Position numbers and translations under genes: made by a program. A stretch of 64,000 bases of DNA, from the NCBI GenBank assembly GCA_934597125.1, contig CAKTQM010000003.1, positions 1 to 64,000 on the forward strand, in the 5' to 3' direction. This document shows, one piece after another, positions 43,304-51,349 of the stretch (position 1 is the first letter of the stretch; the number at the start of each line of letters is the position of its first letter). The notes below the pieces were generated by a model. That model did not search any database. It had not been told where the DNA came from and saw only the letters and a list, made by a program, of their open reading frames with translations. The DNA comes from an uncultured Oscillospiraceae bacterium (lineage in GTDB: Bacteria > Bacillota > Clostridia > Oscillospirales > Oscillospiraceae).

Positions 43304-44497
43304 ATGGACAAAAATGAAAAAACCGTGGAGACCACGGTGTTCGACTATCTGCGTTGGCGGGGCGACCTGACCTTTGCCCAGGACGGCTTTAATGAGGTGG
43401 ACAATCTGGTGCTGTGCATCATCACCTATCTGAACTTCCGCCGCTTTCCGGAGCTGCGGACGCGGGACGCGGAGCAGGCCGTACCCCTGCGGGATATCGC
43501 CCCCCGCCTGCTGCCGGAGGATGAGCAGCAGGGGCTCTCCCCCAACGACTATATCCCCCTGCTGAAACTGGCGGCGGAATCCCGCCGCTTCGGCGGCGTG
43601 CGCCTGTTCGGCTACGAGGCCGTGCGGGACGAGGCGCGGGAGATGCAGCTGGACGCTCTGTCCTTCCTGGTACCCGACGGCACGCTTTTTTGCGCCTTCA
43701 TGGGCACCGATCGGTCGCTGGTGGGCTGGAAGGAGAACCTGAACCTCAGCTTTATGGACGCCGTCCCCGCCCAGATCGGCGCCGTGGAGTACGTGGAGGA
43801 CATGGCCTGGCACTGTCCAGAGCGTCCCCTGCGCATCGGCGGCCACTCCAAGGGCGGCAATCTGGCCGCCTACGCCGCCATGCACATCACCGCCGCGCTG
43901 CAGCGCACCCGCCTGCTGGACGCCTATAACAACGACGGCCCCGGCTTCCGCAAGGATGTGACCGACACGGAGGAGTACCGCCGCGTAGCGGAAAAGCTGC
44001 ACACCTATATCCCCGCCTCCTCTATCGTGGGCGTCCTGCTGGAGCATACCGAGGACTACACCGTCATCGCCAGCAACAGCCACGCCGTCATGCAGCACGA
44101 ACCCCTGACCTGGGGCGTGGAGGGACGGCAGTTCCTCCGCCGCGAGGCCCGCTCCGAACTGGGCAAGGCTTCCGATGACGTGCTGCGGGAGTGGATCGCC
44201 TCCATGTCCCGCGAGGAGCGGGAGGAATTCTCCACCGCCCTTTTCGACATGCTGACCCAGGGCGGCAAGCTGCGCTCGCTGGAGGAGGTCAAGCAGAAGG
44301 ATCTCCTGCGCTGTCTGGCCGCCGACGAGAAAAACAAGGGCATCGTCTCCGAGATCCTGCGCCGCCTGATGGCCGACGTTAAGGATGAAGTCCTGCGCAC
44401 CGCCGGCGAAGGTCTGAAAGACACTGCCGAGACCTTGAAAGAGACCGCCAAGGAAACTGCCGAAACCCTGCAGAAAGCATGGGAAAAGCGAAAATAG
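43304..44497 (+). CDS. Mbeg1-like alpha/beta-hydrolase (DUF2974)
   Basis: A 397-residue protein of the DUF2974/Mbeg1 group. An N-terminal segment TVFDYLRWRGDLTF typical of the family is followed by a lipase-like fold with the nucleophile elbow GGHSKGGN near residue 182 (Ser catalytic). FCAFMGTDRSLVGWKENLNL near 130 is the oxyanion region. The C-terminus ends in a repetitive amphipathic helix (KDTAETLKETAKETAETL). The substrate is unknown; lipase or esterase activity is inferred. AAAGGAG precedes the ATG at 43304. Confidence 0.9.
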   Translation: MDKNEKTVETTVFDYLRWRGDLTFAQDGFNEVDNLVLCIITYLNFRRFPELRTRDAEQAVPLRDIAPRLLPEDEQQGLSPNDYIPLLKLAAESRRFGGVRLFGYEAVRDEAREMQLDALSFLVPDGTLFCAFMGTDRSLVGWKENLNLSFMDAVPAQIGAVEYVEDMAWHCPERPLRIGGHSKGGNLAAYAAMHITAALQRTRLLDAYNNDGPGFRKDVTDTEEYRRVAEKLHTYIPASSIVGVLLEHTEDYTVIASNSHAVMQHEPLTWGVEGRQFLRREARSELGKASDDVLREWIASMSREEREEFSTALFDMLTQGGKLRSLEEVKQKDLLRCLAADEKNKGIVSEILRRLMADVKDEVLRTAGEGLKDTAETLKETAKETAETLQKAWEKRK

Positions 44498-44513
44498 CGT
44501 TATGAGAAGCGGA

Positions 44514-44541
44514 ATGAGCGCCCGATCGGGGCGCTCGTTCT
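44514..44541 (+). terminator. Terminator of the Mbeg1-like gene
   Basis: Stem GAGCGCCC/GGGCGCTC with GATCG loop, followed by GTTCTAT (moderate T content). Confidence 0.6.
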
Positions 44542-44578
44542 ATCCTGAAACCGGAACGCACCCCTCCGCAAAAAACTC

Positions 44579-44607
44579 TTGCAAATCCCCGTCGAATGTT
44601 GTATCAT
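44579..44607 (+). promoter_or_regulatory. Promoter of ribU
   Basis: TTGCAA (44579-44584), 17-nt spacer, TATCAT (44602-44607), just upstream of the FMN riboswitch. Confidence 0.75.
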
Positions 44608-44635
44608 ACTACCGAACACAACTGGATCAATTGTC

Positions 44636-44750
44636 TTCGGGGCGGGGTGAGATTCCCCACCGGCGGTATAGTCCGCGAGCGAGCCTGCGGGTAAGCATGA
44701 ACCGGTGCAATTCCGGTACCGACAGTATAGTCTGGATGAGAGAAGGCGTG
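44636..44750 (+). ncRNA. FMN riboswitch (RFN element)
   Basis: The aptamer follows the RFN consensus: GGGGCGGGGTGAGATTCCCC, ACCGGCGGTATAGTCCGCGA, an ACCGG...CCGGT variable arm, then CCGACAGTATAGTCTGGATG and AGAGAAGG. It binds flavin mononucleotide and should switch off ribU when FMN is plentiful. Downstream a small hairpin followed by CTTTTTT (about 44755-44777) is a candidate expression-platform terminator. The riboswitch with its flanks fills the 344-bp gap. Confidence 0.96.
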
Positions 44751-44841
44751 TACGGCATTTTCGTGATGCTCTTTTTTGATGCGTGCACCTTGGGAGACAA
44801 CCGCTTCCAAGCGTGTATCACCATCGAAAAGGAGCTTTTTT

Positions 44842-45447
44842 ATGACCCAAAAGCAAAAGACCCATCATCTGGCCGTGGCCGCCATGCTGACTGCCGTGGC
44901 CGCCGTGCTGCAGTTTATCGAGTTCTCCGTCCCTCTGGTGCCCTCCTTTATCAAGCTGGACATCTCCGACCTGCCCGCCCTGCTGGGCACCTTCTCCCTG
45001 GGCCCCGTGTACGGCGTGGCTATCCAGCTGGTGAAGAACCTGCTGCACCTGCCCTTCGGCACCAGCGCCGGCGTGGGCGAGCTGTCCAATTTCATTCTGG
45101 GCGCGGTGTTCGTCTTCGCCGCCGGCATGGTCTATCAGCGCAGCAAAAGCCGTAAGAGCGCCCTGATCGGCTCCATTATCGGCGCCGCCGCCATGGCGCT
45201 GGTGAGTCTGGCCACCAACTATTTCATCGTCTACCCCGCTTACGTGGTGCTGTACAAGCTGCCGCTGGACGCCATCGTGGGCATGTATGAGGAGCTGCTG
45301 GGCGGCGTGTCCCATATGCCCACCGGCAATGCCCTGTTTAACTGCCTGCTGGTATTCAACGTCCCCTTCACACTGGTGAAGGGCCTGCTGGATGTGGCGC
45401 TGTGCTTCCTGATCTACAAGCCCCTCAGCCCCCTGCTGCACAAATAA
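44842..45447 (+). CDS. ribU: Riboflavin ECF transporter S component RibU
   Basis: A 201-residue membrane protein with about six transmembrane helices, the substrate-binding subunit of an energy-coupling-factor transporter. Family features are the N-terminal AAMLTAVAAVLQFIEFSVP, then LKLDISDLPALLGTF-like (KLDISDLPALLGTFSLGP near 40) and a long middle helix pair. The upstream FMN riboswitch fixes the substrate as riboflavin. The ATG at 44842 follows AAAAGGAG. The shared ECF module (EcfA/A'/T) is not in the window. Confidence 0.95.
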   Translation: MTQKQKTHHLAVAAMLTAVAAVLQFIEFSVPLVPSFIKLDISDLPALLGTFSLGPVYGVAIQLVKNLLHLPFGTSAGVGELSNFILGAVFVFAAGMVYQRSKSRKSALIGSIIGAAAMALVSLATNYFIVYPAYVVLYKLPLDAIVGMYEELLGGVSHMPTGNALFNCLLVFNVPFTLVKGLLDVALCFLIYKPLSPLLHK

Positions 45448-45451
45448 ACCG

Positions 45452-45485
45452 CAACGGCCATCCTTTCGGATGGCCGTTGTTTCTT
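45452..45485. terminator. Bidirectional terminator between ribU and sigK
   Basis: Stem AACGGCCATCC/GGATGGCCGTT with a TTTC loop, followed by GTTTCTT. Confidence 0.85.
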
Positions 45486-46176
45486 ACCAATAGTCCCGCA
45501 GGGCTTCCTCCAGCTTGCCCAGGGCTTTTTTCTCGATGCGCGATACATAGCTCCGGCTGATATGGTACACCGCCGCCACCTGACGCTGGGTCTGGGGCGC
45601 ACGGCCCTCCAGGCCGTAGCGGCGGCGGATCACATCCGCCTCCCGCTCCGTCAATCGCTCCGCCACCAGCCGCCGTACCAGCGCCCGATCGTCCTTGTCC
45701 TGCAAGTCCTCCAGCAGCGTGTCGCTCTTGCCCACCACATCGCCGATGGACAGCTCCGCCCCGTCCCCGTCCGTCTCGATGGCCTCGCTGAGAGAAACCT
45801 CTCCCTGCAGCTTCTTCGTCCGCCGGAAGTACATCAGGATCTCATTTTCAATGCACCGGCTGGCATAGGTTGCCAGCCGGATGCCCTTATCCGCCTTGAA
45901 GGTATCCACCGCCTTGATGAGTCCGATGGTGCCAATGGAGATCAGATCCTCCTGCTCCTCGGCCTGGGTGTAGTATTTTTTCATAATATGCGCCACCAGG
46001 CGCAGATTCCGCTCTACCAATGTGTTGCGGGCGTCCAGATCGCCCTGGGCGCACCGCGCCAGATACTCCCGCTCCTCCGCCGCCGACAGGGGGCGGGGAA
46101 ACGATCCGCCGCCCCCCGCCAGATGCAGCGACCAGAACATGCCCTGACACAACAGCAGCAGCGCCGCGTTCAGCAT
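45484..46176 (-). CDS. sigK: Sporulation sigma factor SigK
   Basis: A 230-residue sigma-70 factor. The first ~20 residues (MLNAALLLLCQGMFWSLHLA) form the hydrophobic pro-sequence removed by the SpoIVFB protease. Sigma region 2 follows (NLRLVAHIMKKYY near 57, EDLISIGTIGLIKAVDTF, RLATYASRCIENEILMYFR near 100), and region 4 (QRQVAAVYHISRSYVSRIEKKAL near 198). It directs late mother-cell gene expression and indicates endospore formation. The gene is intact, with no skin element. GGAGGGG precedes the ATG at 46176. Confidence 0.93.
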   Translation of the reverse strand: MLNAALLLLCQGMFWSLHLAGGGGSFPRPLSAAEEREYLARCAQGDLDARNTLVERNLRLVAHIMKKYYTQAEEQEDLISIGTIGLIKAVDTFKADKGIRLATYASRCIENEILMYFRRTKKLQGEVSLSEAIETDGDGAELSIGDVVGKSDTLLEDLQDKDDRALVRRLVAERLTEREADVIRRRYGLEGRAPQTQRQVAAVYHISRSYVSRIEKKALGKLEEALRDYW

Positions 46177-46254
46177 AGCGACCCCTCCTCTCTTTGACAA
46201 GGCTATGCGTTTACAGGAAGTCCCTATGCCCGCCGCCCCTGTCCGGAATTTCAT

Positions 46255-46283
46255 TTGCTTTTTCTCCGAATTTCATGTATACT
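46255..46283 (+). promoter_or_regulatory. Promoter of recQ
   Basis: TTGCTT (46255-46260), 17-nt spacer, TATACT (46278-46283), 53 bases before the ATG. Confidence 0.7.
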
Positions 46284-46335
46284 GTAGTCAGATTTTGACA
46301 AAGCGCCTGTCTTTTCGCAGGCTTGAGGTACACGT

Positions 46336-48183
46336 ATGGACAAATACACCGCATTGAAGCACTATTTCGGCCACGACCAGTTCCGCGAGGGGCAGGAGAC
46401 GCTGATCGACGCCATTCTCTCCGGCCGCGACGTGATGGGCGTCATGCCCACCGGCGGCGGCAAATCTTTGTGTTACCAGATCCCCGCGCTGCTGCTGCCG
46501 GGCGTGACGCTGGTGATCTCCCCCCTGATCTCGCTGATGAAAGATCAGGTCTCGGCTTTGAACCGCTCCGGCGTCAGCGCCGCCTTTATCAACAGCTCCC
46601 TGTCCGCCCAGCAGATCGCTCAGGTCTGCGAGCAGGTGCAAAGCGGCGGCTGCCGCCTGCTGTATATCGCGCCGGAACGGCTGGAGAGCGGCAGCTTCGC
46701 CGCCCTGACCCGTCAGATCCCCATTCCGCTGGTGGCGGTGGACGAGGCCCACTGCATCTCCCAGTGGGGGCAGGACTTCCGCCCCAGCTATCTGAAGATC
46801 GCCGGCTTTCTCGCCGGCCTGCCCCAGCGCCCCACGGTGGCGGCCTTTACCGCCACCGCCACGGAGGAGGTGCGGCAGGACGTGATCCGCCTGCTGGAAC
46901 TGCGGGAGCCTCTCTGCGCCGTCACGGGCTTTGACCGGCCCAACCTGTTCTGGGACGTGCGCCGCCCCCGGGACAAGCTGAGCGCCCTGCTGACGCTGCT
47001 GCAGGAGCGCCAGGGCAAGAGCGGCATCATCTACTGCGCCACCCGCGCCACGGTGGAGCGGGTCTGCGACGCCCTGACCCAGCGGGGCATCCCCGCCACC
47101 CGCTACCACGCCGGTCTGGACGAGCAGGAGCGCCGGGAAAATCAGGAGGATTTCCAGTTCGACCGCAAGACCGTCATGGTAGCCACCAATGCCTTCGGCA
47201 TGGGCATCGACAAGTCCAACGTCGGCTTCGTCCTGCACTACAACATGCCCAAAAGTCTGGAGGCCTACTATCAGGAGGCGGGCCGCGCCGGACGGGACGG
47301 CTCACCGGCGGATTGCGTGCTGCTCTACTCCGCCGGTGATGTGGAGACCGCCAAATACCTGATCCAGTCCGGCGGGAACGAGGAGTTGGACGAAGAGACC
47401 CAGACCCTTCTCCGCCTGCGGGAGCACAAGCGGCTGCAGGAGATGACCGGCTATTGCCAAACCACCGCCTGCCTGCGGGGATACATTTTAGACTATTTCG
47501 GTCAACCCCACGCCGCTGCCTGCGGCCACTGCGCCAATTGCAAAGCAACCTATCAGCTGCGGGACATTACCGAGCCCGCCCGCATGATCCTGTCCTGCGT
47601 CTGGCGCATCAAGGATCGGCTGGGCTATTTCGTGGGCAAGACGCTGCTGATCCAGACCCTGCGGGGCAGCAAGGATCAGCGGATCCTCCAGTTGAAGCTG
47701 AACACCCTGACCACCTACGGCCTGCTGGCAAAGCTCTCCGCCGAGCAGGTGCGGGCCTATGTGGAATTTCTGGAGCGGGAGGGCTATCTGCAGACCAACC
47801 TCCAGTTCGCCACCATCGAGCCCACCAAAGCCTCCTCCGACGTGCTGTTTGGCCGCAGGAAGGTGGAGATGCCCGTCCGCGCCGACGCAGCCAAACCCCA
47901 AAAGCGGAAAACCACCCGCTCCGACGCTGCCGCCGCGGCCACGCCGCAGGAGAGCGCCGGCGACCTGTTCACCACCCTCAAGGCCGTCCGCACCCAGGTG
48001 GCTCAGGCGGAGCATGTACCCGCCTACATCGTCTTTTCCAACGCCACGCTGGCGGACATGGCCGCCAAAACCCCCCGCACCATGGAGGACTTCCTGCAGG
48101 TCTCCGGCGTGGGTGAGGCCAAGGCGGGCCGCTACGGCCAGGCCTTCCTTGCCGCCATCGCCGATTATCTGGACAGGCAATGA
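46336..48183 (+). CDS. recQ: ATP-dependent DNA helicase RecQ
   Basis: A 615-residue 3'-5' helicase. Helicase motifs: FREGQETLIDAIL, Walker A MPTGGGKSLCYQ near residue 36, VDEAHCISQWGQDFRPSY (DEAH) near 135, FTATAT near 170, and QEAGRAGRDG near 312. The zinc site CLRGYILDYFG...CGHCANC (about 378-402), the RQC winged helix and a C-terminal HRDC domain (about 540-612) follow. Full length. It acts in recombination repair and is monocistronic. Confidence 0.97.
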   Translation: MDKYTALKHYFGHDQFREGQETLIDAILSGRDVMGVMPTGGGKSLCYQIPALLLPGVTLVISPLISLMKDQVSALNRSGVSAAFINSSLSAQQIAQVCEQVQSGGCRLLYIAPERLESGSFAALTRQIPIPLVAVDEAHCISQWGQDFRPSYLKIAGFLAGLPQRPTVAAFTATATEEVRQDVIRLLELREPLCAVTGFDRPNLFWDVRRPRDKLSALLTLLQERQGKSGIIYCATRATVERVCDALTQRGIPATRYHAGLDEQERRENQEDFQFDRKTVMVATNAFGMGIDKSNVGFVLHYNMPKSLEAYYQEAGRAGRDGSPADCVLLYSAGDVETAKYLIQSGGNEELDEETQTLLRLREHKRLQEMTGYCQTTACLRGYILDYFGQPHAAACGHCANCKATYQLRDITEPARMILSCVWRIKDRLGYFVGKTLLIQTLRGSKDQRILQLKLNTLTTYGLLAKLSAEQVRAYVEFLEREGYLQTNLQFATIEPTKASSDVLFGRRKVEMPVRADAAKPQKRKTTRSDAAAAATPQESAGDLFTTLKAVRTQVAQAEHVPAYIVFSNATLADMAAKTPRTMEDFLQVSGVGEAKAGRYGQAFLAAIADYLDRQ

Positions 48184-48194
48184 CCCGAAAATCC

Positions 48195-48236
48195 GGAAAA
48201 GCGCACGCTCCTTTCGGAGCGTGCGCTTTTTCCGCT
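48195..48236 (+). terminator. Terminator of recQ
   Basis: A perfect stem AAAAGCGCACGCTCC/GGAGCGTGCGCTTTT with TTTC loop and T-tract. Confidence 0.9.
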
Positions 48237-48339
48237 GTCAAGAGGCGCGGGGGAAAGCGATCATGGGTGGACGCACGCACCGCCAAAGCCGCTCTTTACA
48301 CGCTGGGGTGGTGTGAAAGCGACGGGGGGGAGGCGAGAG

Positions 48340-48432
48340 ATGGTGCGGTGGAAACCCAGATGGAAGCTACGGCGGCATAGCCGCCGAGATCGGCACTAAA
48401 AACATGCCACCGGCATGTTTTTAGTGCCGACA
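48340..48432 (-). repeat. Family A repeat, short form (copy A4)
   Basis: Inverse orientation relative to copy A1. It contains a perfect 17-bp hairpin GGCACTAAAAACATGCC with its complement, loop ACC (48391-48427), and the CGGCGGC/GCCGCCG hairpin. It ends in the short-form tail CCATCTGGGTTTCCACCGCA (minus strand). It lies in a 591-bp gap filled by repeats A4, B4 and A5. Confidence 0.85.
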
Positions 48433-48470
48433 CCCCGCCGGTGAACGCAGCCTTTTCCGTCATGCACCGC

Positions 48471-48589
48471 ACCAAAGCCTCCCCTGTGCAAGGGGAGGTG
48501 GCGCGAAGCGCCGGAGGGGTTGTCCTGTGACCGACAATCCCCCAGCCTCGCTTGCGCTCGGCAGCCCCCTTTACACAAGGGGGCCTTTT
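48471..48589. repeat. Family B repeat (copy B4)
   Basis: Complete element: left terminal hairpin AAAGCCTCCCCTGTGCAAGG, GGCGC/GCGCC stem-loop, centre GGTTGTC...GACAATCC, right terminal hairpin CCCCCTTTACACAAGGGGG followed by CCTTTTT. The right end looks like an intrinsic terminator. Confidence 0.85.
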
Positions 48590-48617
48590 TGCGGGTGCGT
48601 GAGGCCGGTTATTGAGG

Positions 48618-48706
48618 GTGCGGTGGATACTTGCTGGATGCTGCGGCGGCATAGCCGCCGCGATTGCGGCTAAAAATATGCCACTGGCATATTTTTAGCC
48701 GCGGCG
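48618..48706 (-). repeat. Family A repeat, short form with compensatory changes (copy A5)
   Basis: Same two-hairpin layout as the other copies, but the first stem reads GGCTAAAAATATGCC with its exact complement, so C-G pairs of other copies are replaced by T-A on both arms. The element ends two bases before the -35 hexamer of the marR promoter. Confidence 0.85.
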
Positions 48707-48708
48707 CC

Positions 48709-48757
48709 TTGACAAACGTCTGAAATCGTACTATACTGCGAAAGTCCGATTTCAGAC
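48709..48757 (+). promoter_or_regulatory. marR promoter with inverted-repeat operator
   Basis: Consensus TTGACA (48709-48714), 17-nt spacer, TATACT (48732-48737). Two exact inverted 11-mers, GTCTGAAATCG (48718-48728) and CGATTTCAGAC (48747-48757), bracket the -10 box and the start site. This is a textbook autoregulatory operator for the MarR protein encoded 17 bases downstream. Confidence 0.88.
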
Positions 48758-48774
48758 AAACAGGAGGAGATCTC

Positions 48775-49224
48775 ATGGACTGCCGCAGCGCCTTGACGAC
48801 CTATAACGACACCTATAAGGAGCAGGACGACCTGTATCGGGCGGCGGCCCGCCGGTGCGGGCTGTCGGACTGCGCCTTCTGGGTGCTGTACGCCCTGCGG
48901 GACGCAGGGCGGCCCATGACGCAAAGCGACGTGTGCGCCGCCGTGTACCAGCCCAAGCAGACGGTACATTCCGCCCTGAAAAAGCTGAGGGAAGCGGGTT
49001 TTCTCCATCTGGCGGAGGGCCGCGACCGGCGCAGCAAGTACCTGCTGCCCACGGCGGCGGGCGAGGCGCTGATGGCCCGCACCGTCGATTCGGTCATGGC
49101 GGCGGAAGCGGCGGCCATGAACACCCTGACGGCGGCGGAGCGGGAACAGTTTCTGACGCTGCAGCGCCGCTATAACGATGCCCTGCGGCACTCGCTGGCC
49201 GCGGCGGTACAAAAGAAGGAGTAA
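48775..49224 (+). CDS. MarR-family transcriptional regulator
   Basis: A 149-residue winged-helix regulator. The DNA-binding domain spans about residues 35-100, with recognition helix QPKQTVHSALKKLREAGFL and wing EGRDRRSKYLLPT. N- and C-terminal helices should form the dimer. It probably represses itself and the downstream MATE exporter (3-base gap) through the inverted repeat at its promoter, and is released by a ligand exported by the pump. AGGAGG precedes the ATG. Confidence 0.93.
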   Translation: MDCRSALTTYNDTYKEQDDLYRAAARRCGLSDCAFWVLYALRDAGRPMTQSDVCAAVYQPKQTVHSALKKLREAGFLHLAEGRDRRSKYLLPTAAGEALMARTVDSVMAAEAAAMNTLTAAEREQFLTLQRRYNDALRHSLAAAVQKKE

Positions 49225-49227
49225 CCC

Positions 49228-50559
49228 ATGAGAATTCAATTATCCGACCATTTTTCCTATAAAATGCTGCTGCGGTTCGTGCTGCCGTCCATCGTCATGA
49301 TGGTGTTCACCTCCATCTATGGCGTGGTGGACGGTCTATTTGTGTCCAACTTCGTGGGCAAAACGCCCTTCGCGGCGGTGAATCTGGTGATGCCCTTCAT
49401 CATGATCTTCGGCGGCATCGGCTTCATGTTCGGCACCGGCGGCAGCGCCCTGGTAGCCAAGACCATGGGCGAGGGGGACAAGGCGCGGGCCAACCAGTAC
49501 TTCACCATGATGATTGCCGCCACGCTGATCTGCGGCGTCATCATCTCCGTGGTGGGCGTGATCTATATGGAGCCCATCTCCGTCTTTCTGGGGGCGGACG
49601 AGGAGATGCTGGCGGATTGCGTGCTGTATGGCCGCATCGTGCTGGCCTTCAACACCGCTTTCATGCTGCAGAATGTGTTCCAGAGCTTCCTCATCGCGGC
49701 GGAGAAGCCCAAGCTGGGGCTGTGGATCACAGTGGCAGCGGGCGTCACCAACATGGCGCTGGACGCCCTGTTCATGGCGGTGTTCCACTGGGGCGTGGCG
49801 GGCGCCGCCATCGCCACCGGCATCAGCCAGATCGTGGGCGGCGTGCTGCCGCTGCTCTACTTCCTGCGGCCCAACGGAAGCCTGCTGCGGCTGACAAAAA
49901 CAAAGCTGGAGCTGCGGCCCGTCCTGCAGGCCAGCGGCAACGGCGCATCGGAGCTGGTCAGCAACGTGACGGCCTCGGTGGTGGGCATGCTGTATAACTT
50001 CCAGCTGCTGCGGCTGTCGGGACAGGACGGCGTAGCGGCCTACGGCGTGCTGATGTACGTGGAATTCATTTTCGCCGCCGTGTTCATCGGCTATGCCATC
50101 GGCTGCGCCCCCATCGTCAGCTATCACTTCGGCGCCGGCAACCGGGGCGAGCTGAAAAACCTGTTGAAAAAAAGCGTGCTGCTGATGGGCACGGGCGGCC
50201 TTTTGATGGTGGCCGTGGCCCAGGGGCTGGCGGAGCCCATGGCGCGGCTGTTCGTGGGGTATGATGAAACGCTGTGCGCCATGACGGTACACGCTTTCCG
50301 CATCTCTACCCTGGCCTTTGTGCTGGTGGGGTTCAACATCTTCGCCTCGTCCTTCTTCACGGCGCTGAACGACGGCATAGTGTCGGCCATCATCTCGTTT
50401 CTGCGCACCTTCGTGTTCAAGCTGTCGGCGGTGCTGCTGCTGCCCATACTCTGGGCGCTGGACGGCATCTGGTGGGCCGAGGTGGCGGCGGAGATCTGCG
50501 CCTTTGCCCTGAGCGCGGCGTTTCTGCTGGACAAGCGGAAGAAATACGGCTATCTGTAA
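49228..50559 (+). CDS. MATE-family efflux transporter
   Basis: A 443-residue transporter with about twelve transmembrane helices in two homologous halves. Family patterns are PSIVMMVFTSIYGVVDGLFVSNFVG near residue 16, GTGGSALVAKTMGEGD near 70 and SFFTALNDG near 375. It exports cationic drugs or metabolites with H+ or Na+. It is co-transcribed with marR, so induction by substrate is likely. Confidence 0.95.
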   Translation: MRIQLSDHFSYKMLLRFVLPSIVMMVFTSIYGVVDGLFVSNFVGKTPFAAVNLVMPFIMIFGGIGFMFGTGGSALVAKTMGEGDKARANQYFTMMIAATLICGVIISVVGVIYMEPISVFLGADEEMLADCVLYGRIVLAFNTAFMLQNVFQSFLIAAEKPKLGLWITVAAGVTNMALDALFMAVFHWGVAGAAIATGISQIVGGVLPLLYFLRPNGSLLRLTKTKLELRPVLQASGNGASELVSNVTASVVGMLYNFQLLRLSGQDGVAAYGVLMYVEFIFAAVFIGYAIGCAPIVSYHFGAGNRGELKNLLKKSVLLMGTGGLLMVAVAQGLAEPMARLFVGYDETLCAMTVHAFRISTLAFVLVGFNIFASSFFTALNDGIVSAIISFLRTFVFKLSAVLLLPILWALDGIWWAEVAAEICAFALSAAFLLDKRKKYGYL

Positions 50560-50575
50560 AAGCAAAAATTTCAAG

Positions 50576-50603
50576 GGGAGCGGACAGGATCGTCCGCTCC
50601 CCC
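50576..50603 (+). terminator. Hairpin after the MATE gene
   Basis: Stem GGAGCGGA/TCCGCTCC, 15 bases after the stop codon, followed by CCCCGATTTT. A weak terminator. Confidence 0.5.
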
Positions 50604-50632
50604 CGATTTTCACTTTCCGCACTTCCCCGCTG

Positions 50633-50663
50633 AAAAAACGACCCCGAAGGGCCGTTTTTTTCA
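50633..50663 (-). terminator. Terminator of the phage-derived cassette
   Basis: On the minus strand an AAAAAACGG-type stem with CCTTCGG loop, followed by a T-run, directly at the amidase stop codon. Confidence 0.8.
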
Positions 50664-51347
50664 GATCACATACGCCTCTGGAAATCCGGCGGCCTTGAGC
50701 TTTTCGCAGTAGGCCTCGGCGTTGCGGCGGAAGCGGAAGGCTCCCGCCTGCACGCGGTACAGCGGCCCGTCGGCCTCCGGCTGCCGCGGCTCCTCCGCCG
50801 CCTCCCGGGGCGGCACGTAGGGCAGGGCGAAATACTCGCACACCGCCTGACAGGTCTCCTCGGCGATGGCGGGCATGCTGTCGATGAGCCACTGGGCCTC
50901 CTGGGGGTTGTCGTGGAAGCCGAACTCCGGCAGCACGGCGGGCATGGTGGGCACCCGCAGCTCGTAAAGCCCCACGCTTTCCACCAGCCGCTCGGAGGTG
51001 CCGGGGGACAGGGGCGCGATGCGCTGCTGGATCAGCCCGCCGATGCGGCGGCTCTGCTCGCTGGGATAGCAGTGTACCCGCGTGCCCGCCACCTTGCCGT
51101 TGAAGCCGTTGGTGTGCAGGGCGATGTGCAGATCGGCGGGCCAGGCGTTGGACGCCTTGACCCGGTCGTACATGTTGCCGTACTGCGCGTTGACCACTTC
51201 GCAGCCGCAGCGCTTCAGCGCCGTCTCCAGATAGTCGGCGCAGCGGGCCATCTGCTCCTTTTCATTGGTGGGCTTCCCGTTCCACAGGGCCGTGGGGGCG
51301 TAGGTGTTGCTGGCGCGATCCTCCGGACTGAGAAAGATCCTCGGCAT
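50661..51347 (-). CDS. N-acetylmuramoyl-L-alanine amidase with SPOR-like tail (endolysin)
   Basis: A 228-residue Amidase_3-type zinc hydrolase. FLSPEDRASNTY at the N-terminus, HIALHTNGFNG near residue 74 (zinc His) and LPEFGFHDNPQEAQWL near 140 (catalytic Glu and His) are visible. The last ~40 residues (LYRVQAGAFRFRRNAEAYCEKLKAAGF) form a SPOR peptidoglycan-binding module. There is no signal peptide, so export would depend on the adjacent holin. The ATG at 51347 has GGAGG at 7-nt spacing; a second ATG at 51353 is too close to it. Confidence 0.92.
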   Translation of the reverse strand: MPRIFLSPEDRASNTYAPTALWNGKPTNEKEQMARCADYLETALKRCGCEVVNAQYGNMYDRVKASNAWPADLHIALHTNGFNGKVAGTRVHCYPSEQSRRIGGLIQQRIAPLSPGTSERLVESVGLYELRVPTMPAVLPEFGFHDNPQEAQWLIDSMPAIAEETCQAVCEYFALPYVPPREAAEEPRQPEADGPLYRVQAGAFRFRRNAEAYCEKLKAAGFPEAYVI

Positions 51348-51349
51348 AC

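Noticed and set aside
48396..48578. Small open frames in the A and B repeats (peptides containing KTCRWHVFSADLGG or PLCKGG)
   Set aside because: They recur at every repeat copy because the DNA is repeated, lack ribosome binding sites, and are read from hairpin sequences. They are not genes.
48340..48706. Possible CRISPR array because of repeated hairpins
   Set aside because: The repeats are long, of two kinds, in both orientations, without regular spacers, and no cas gene is present.
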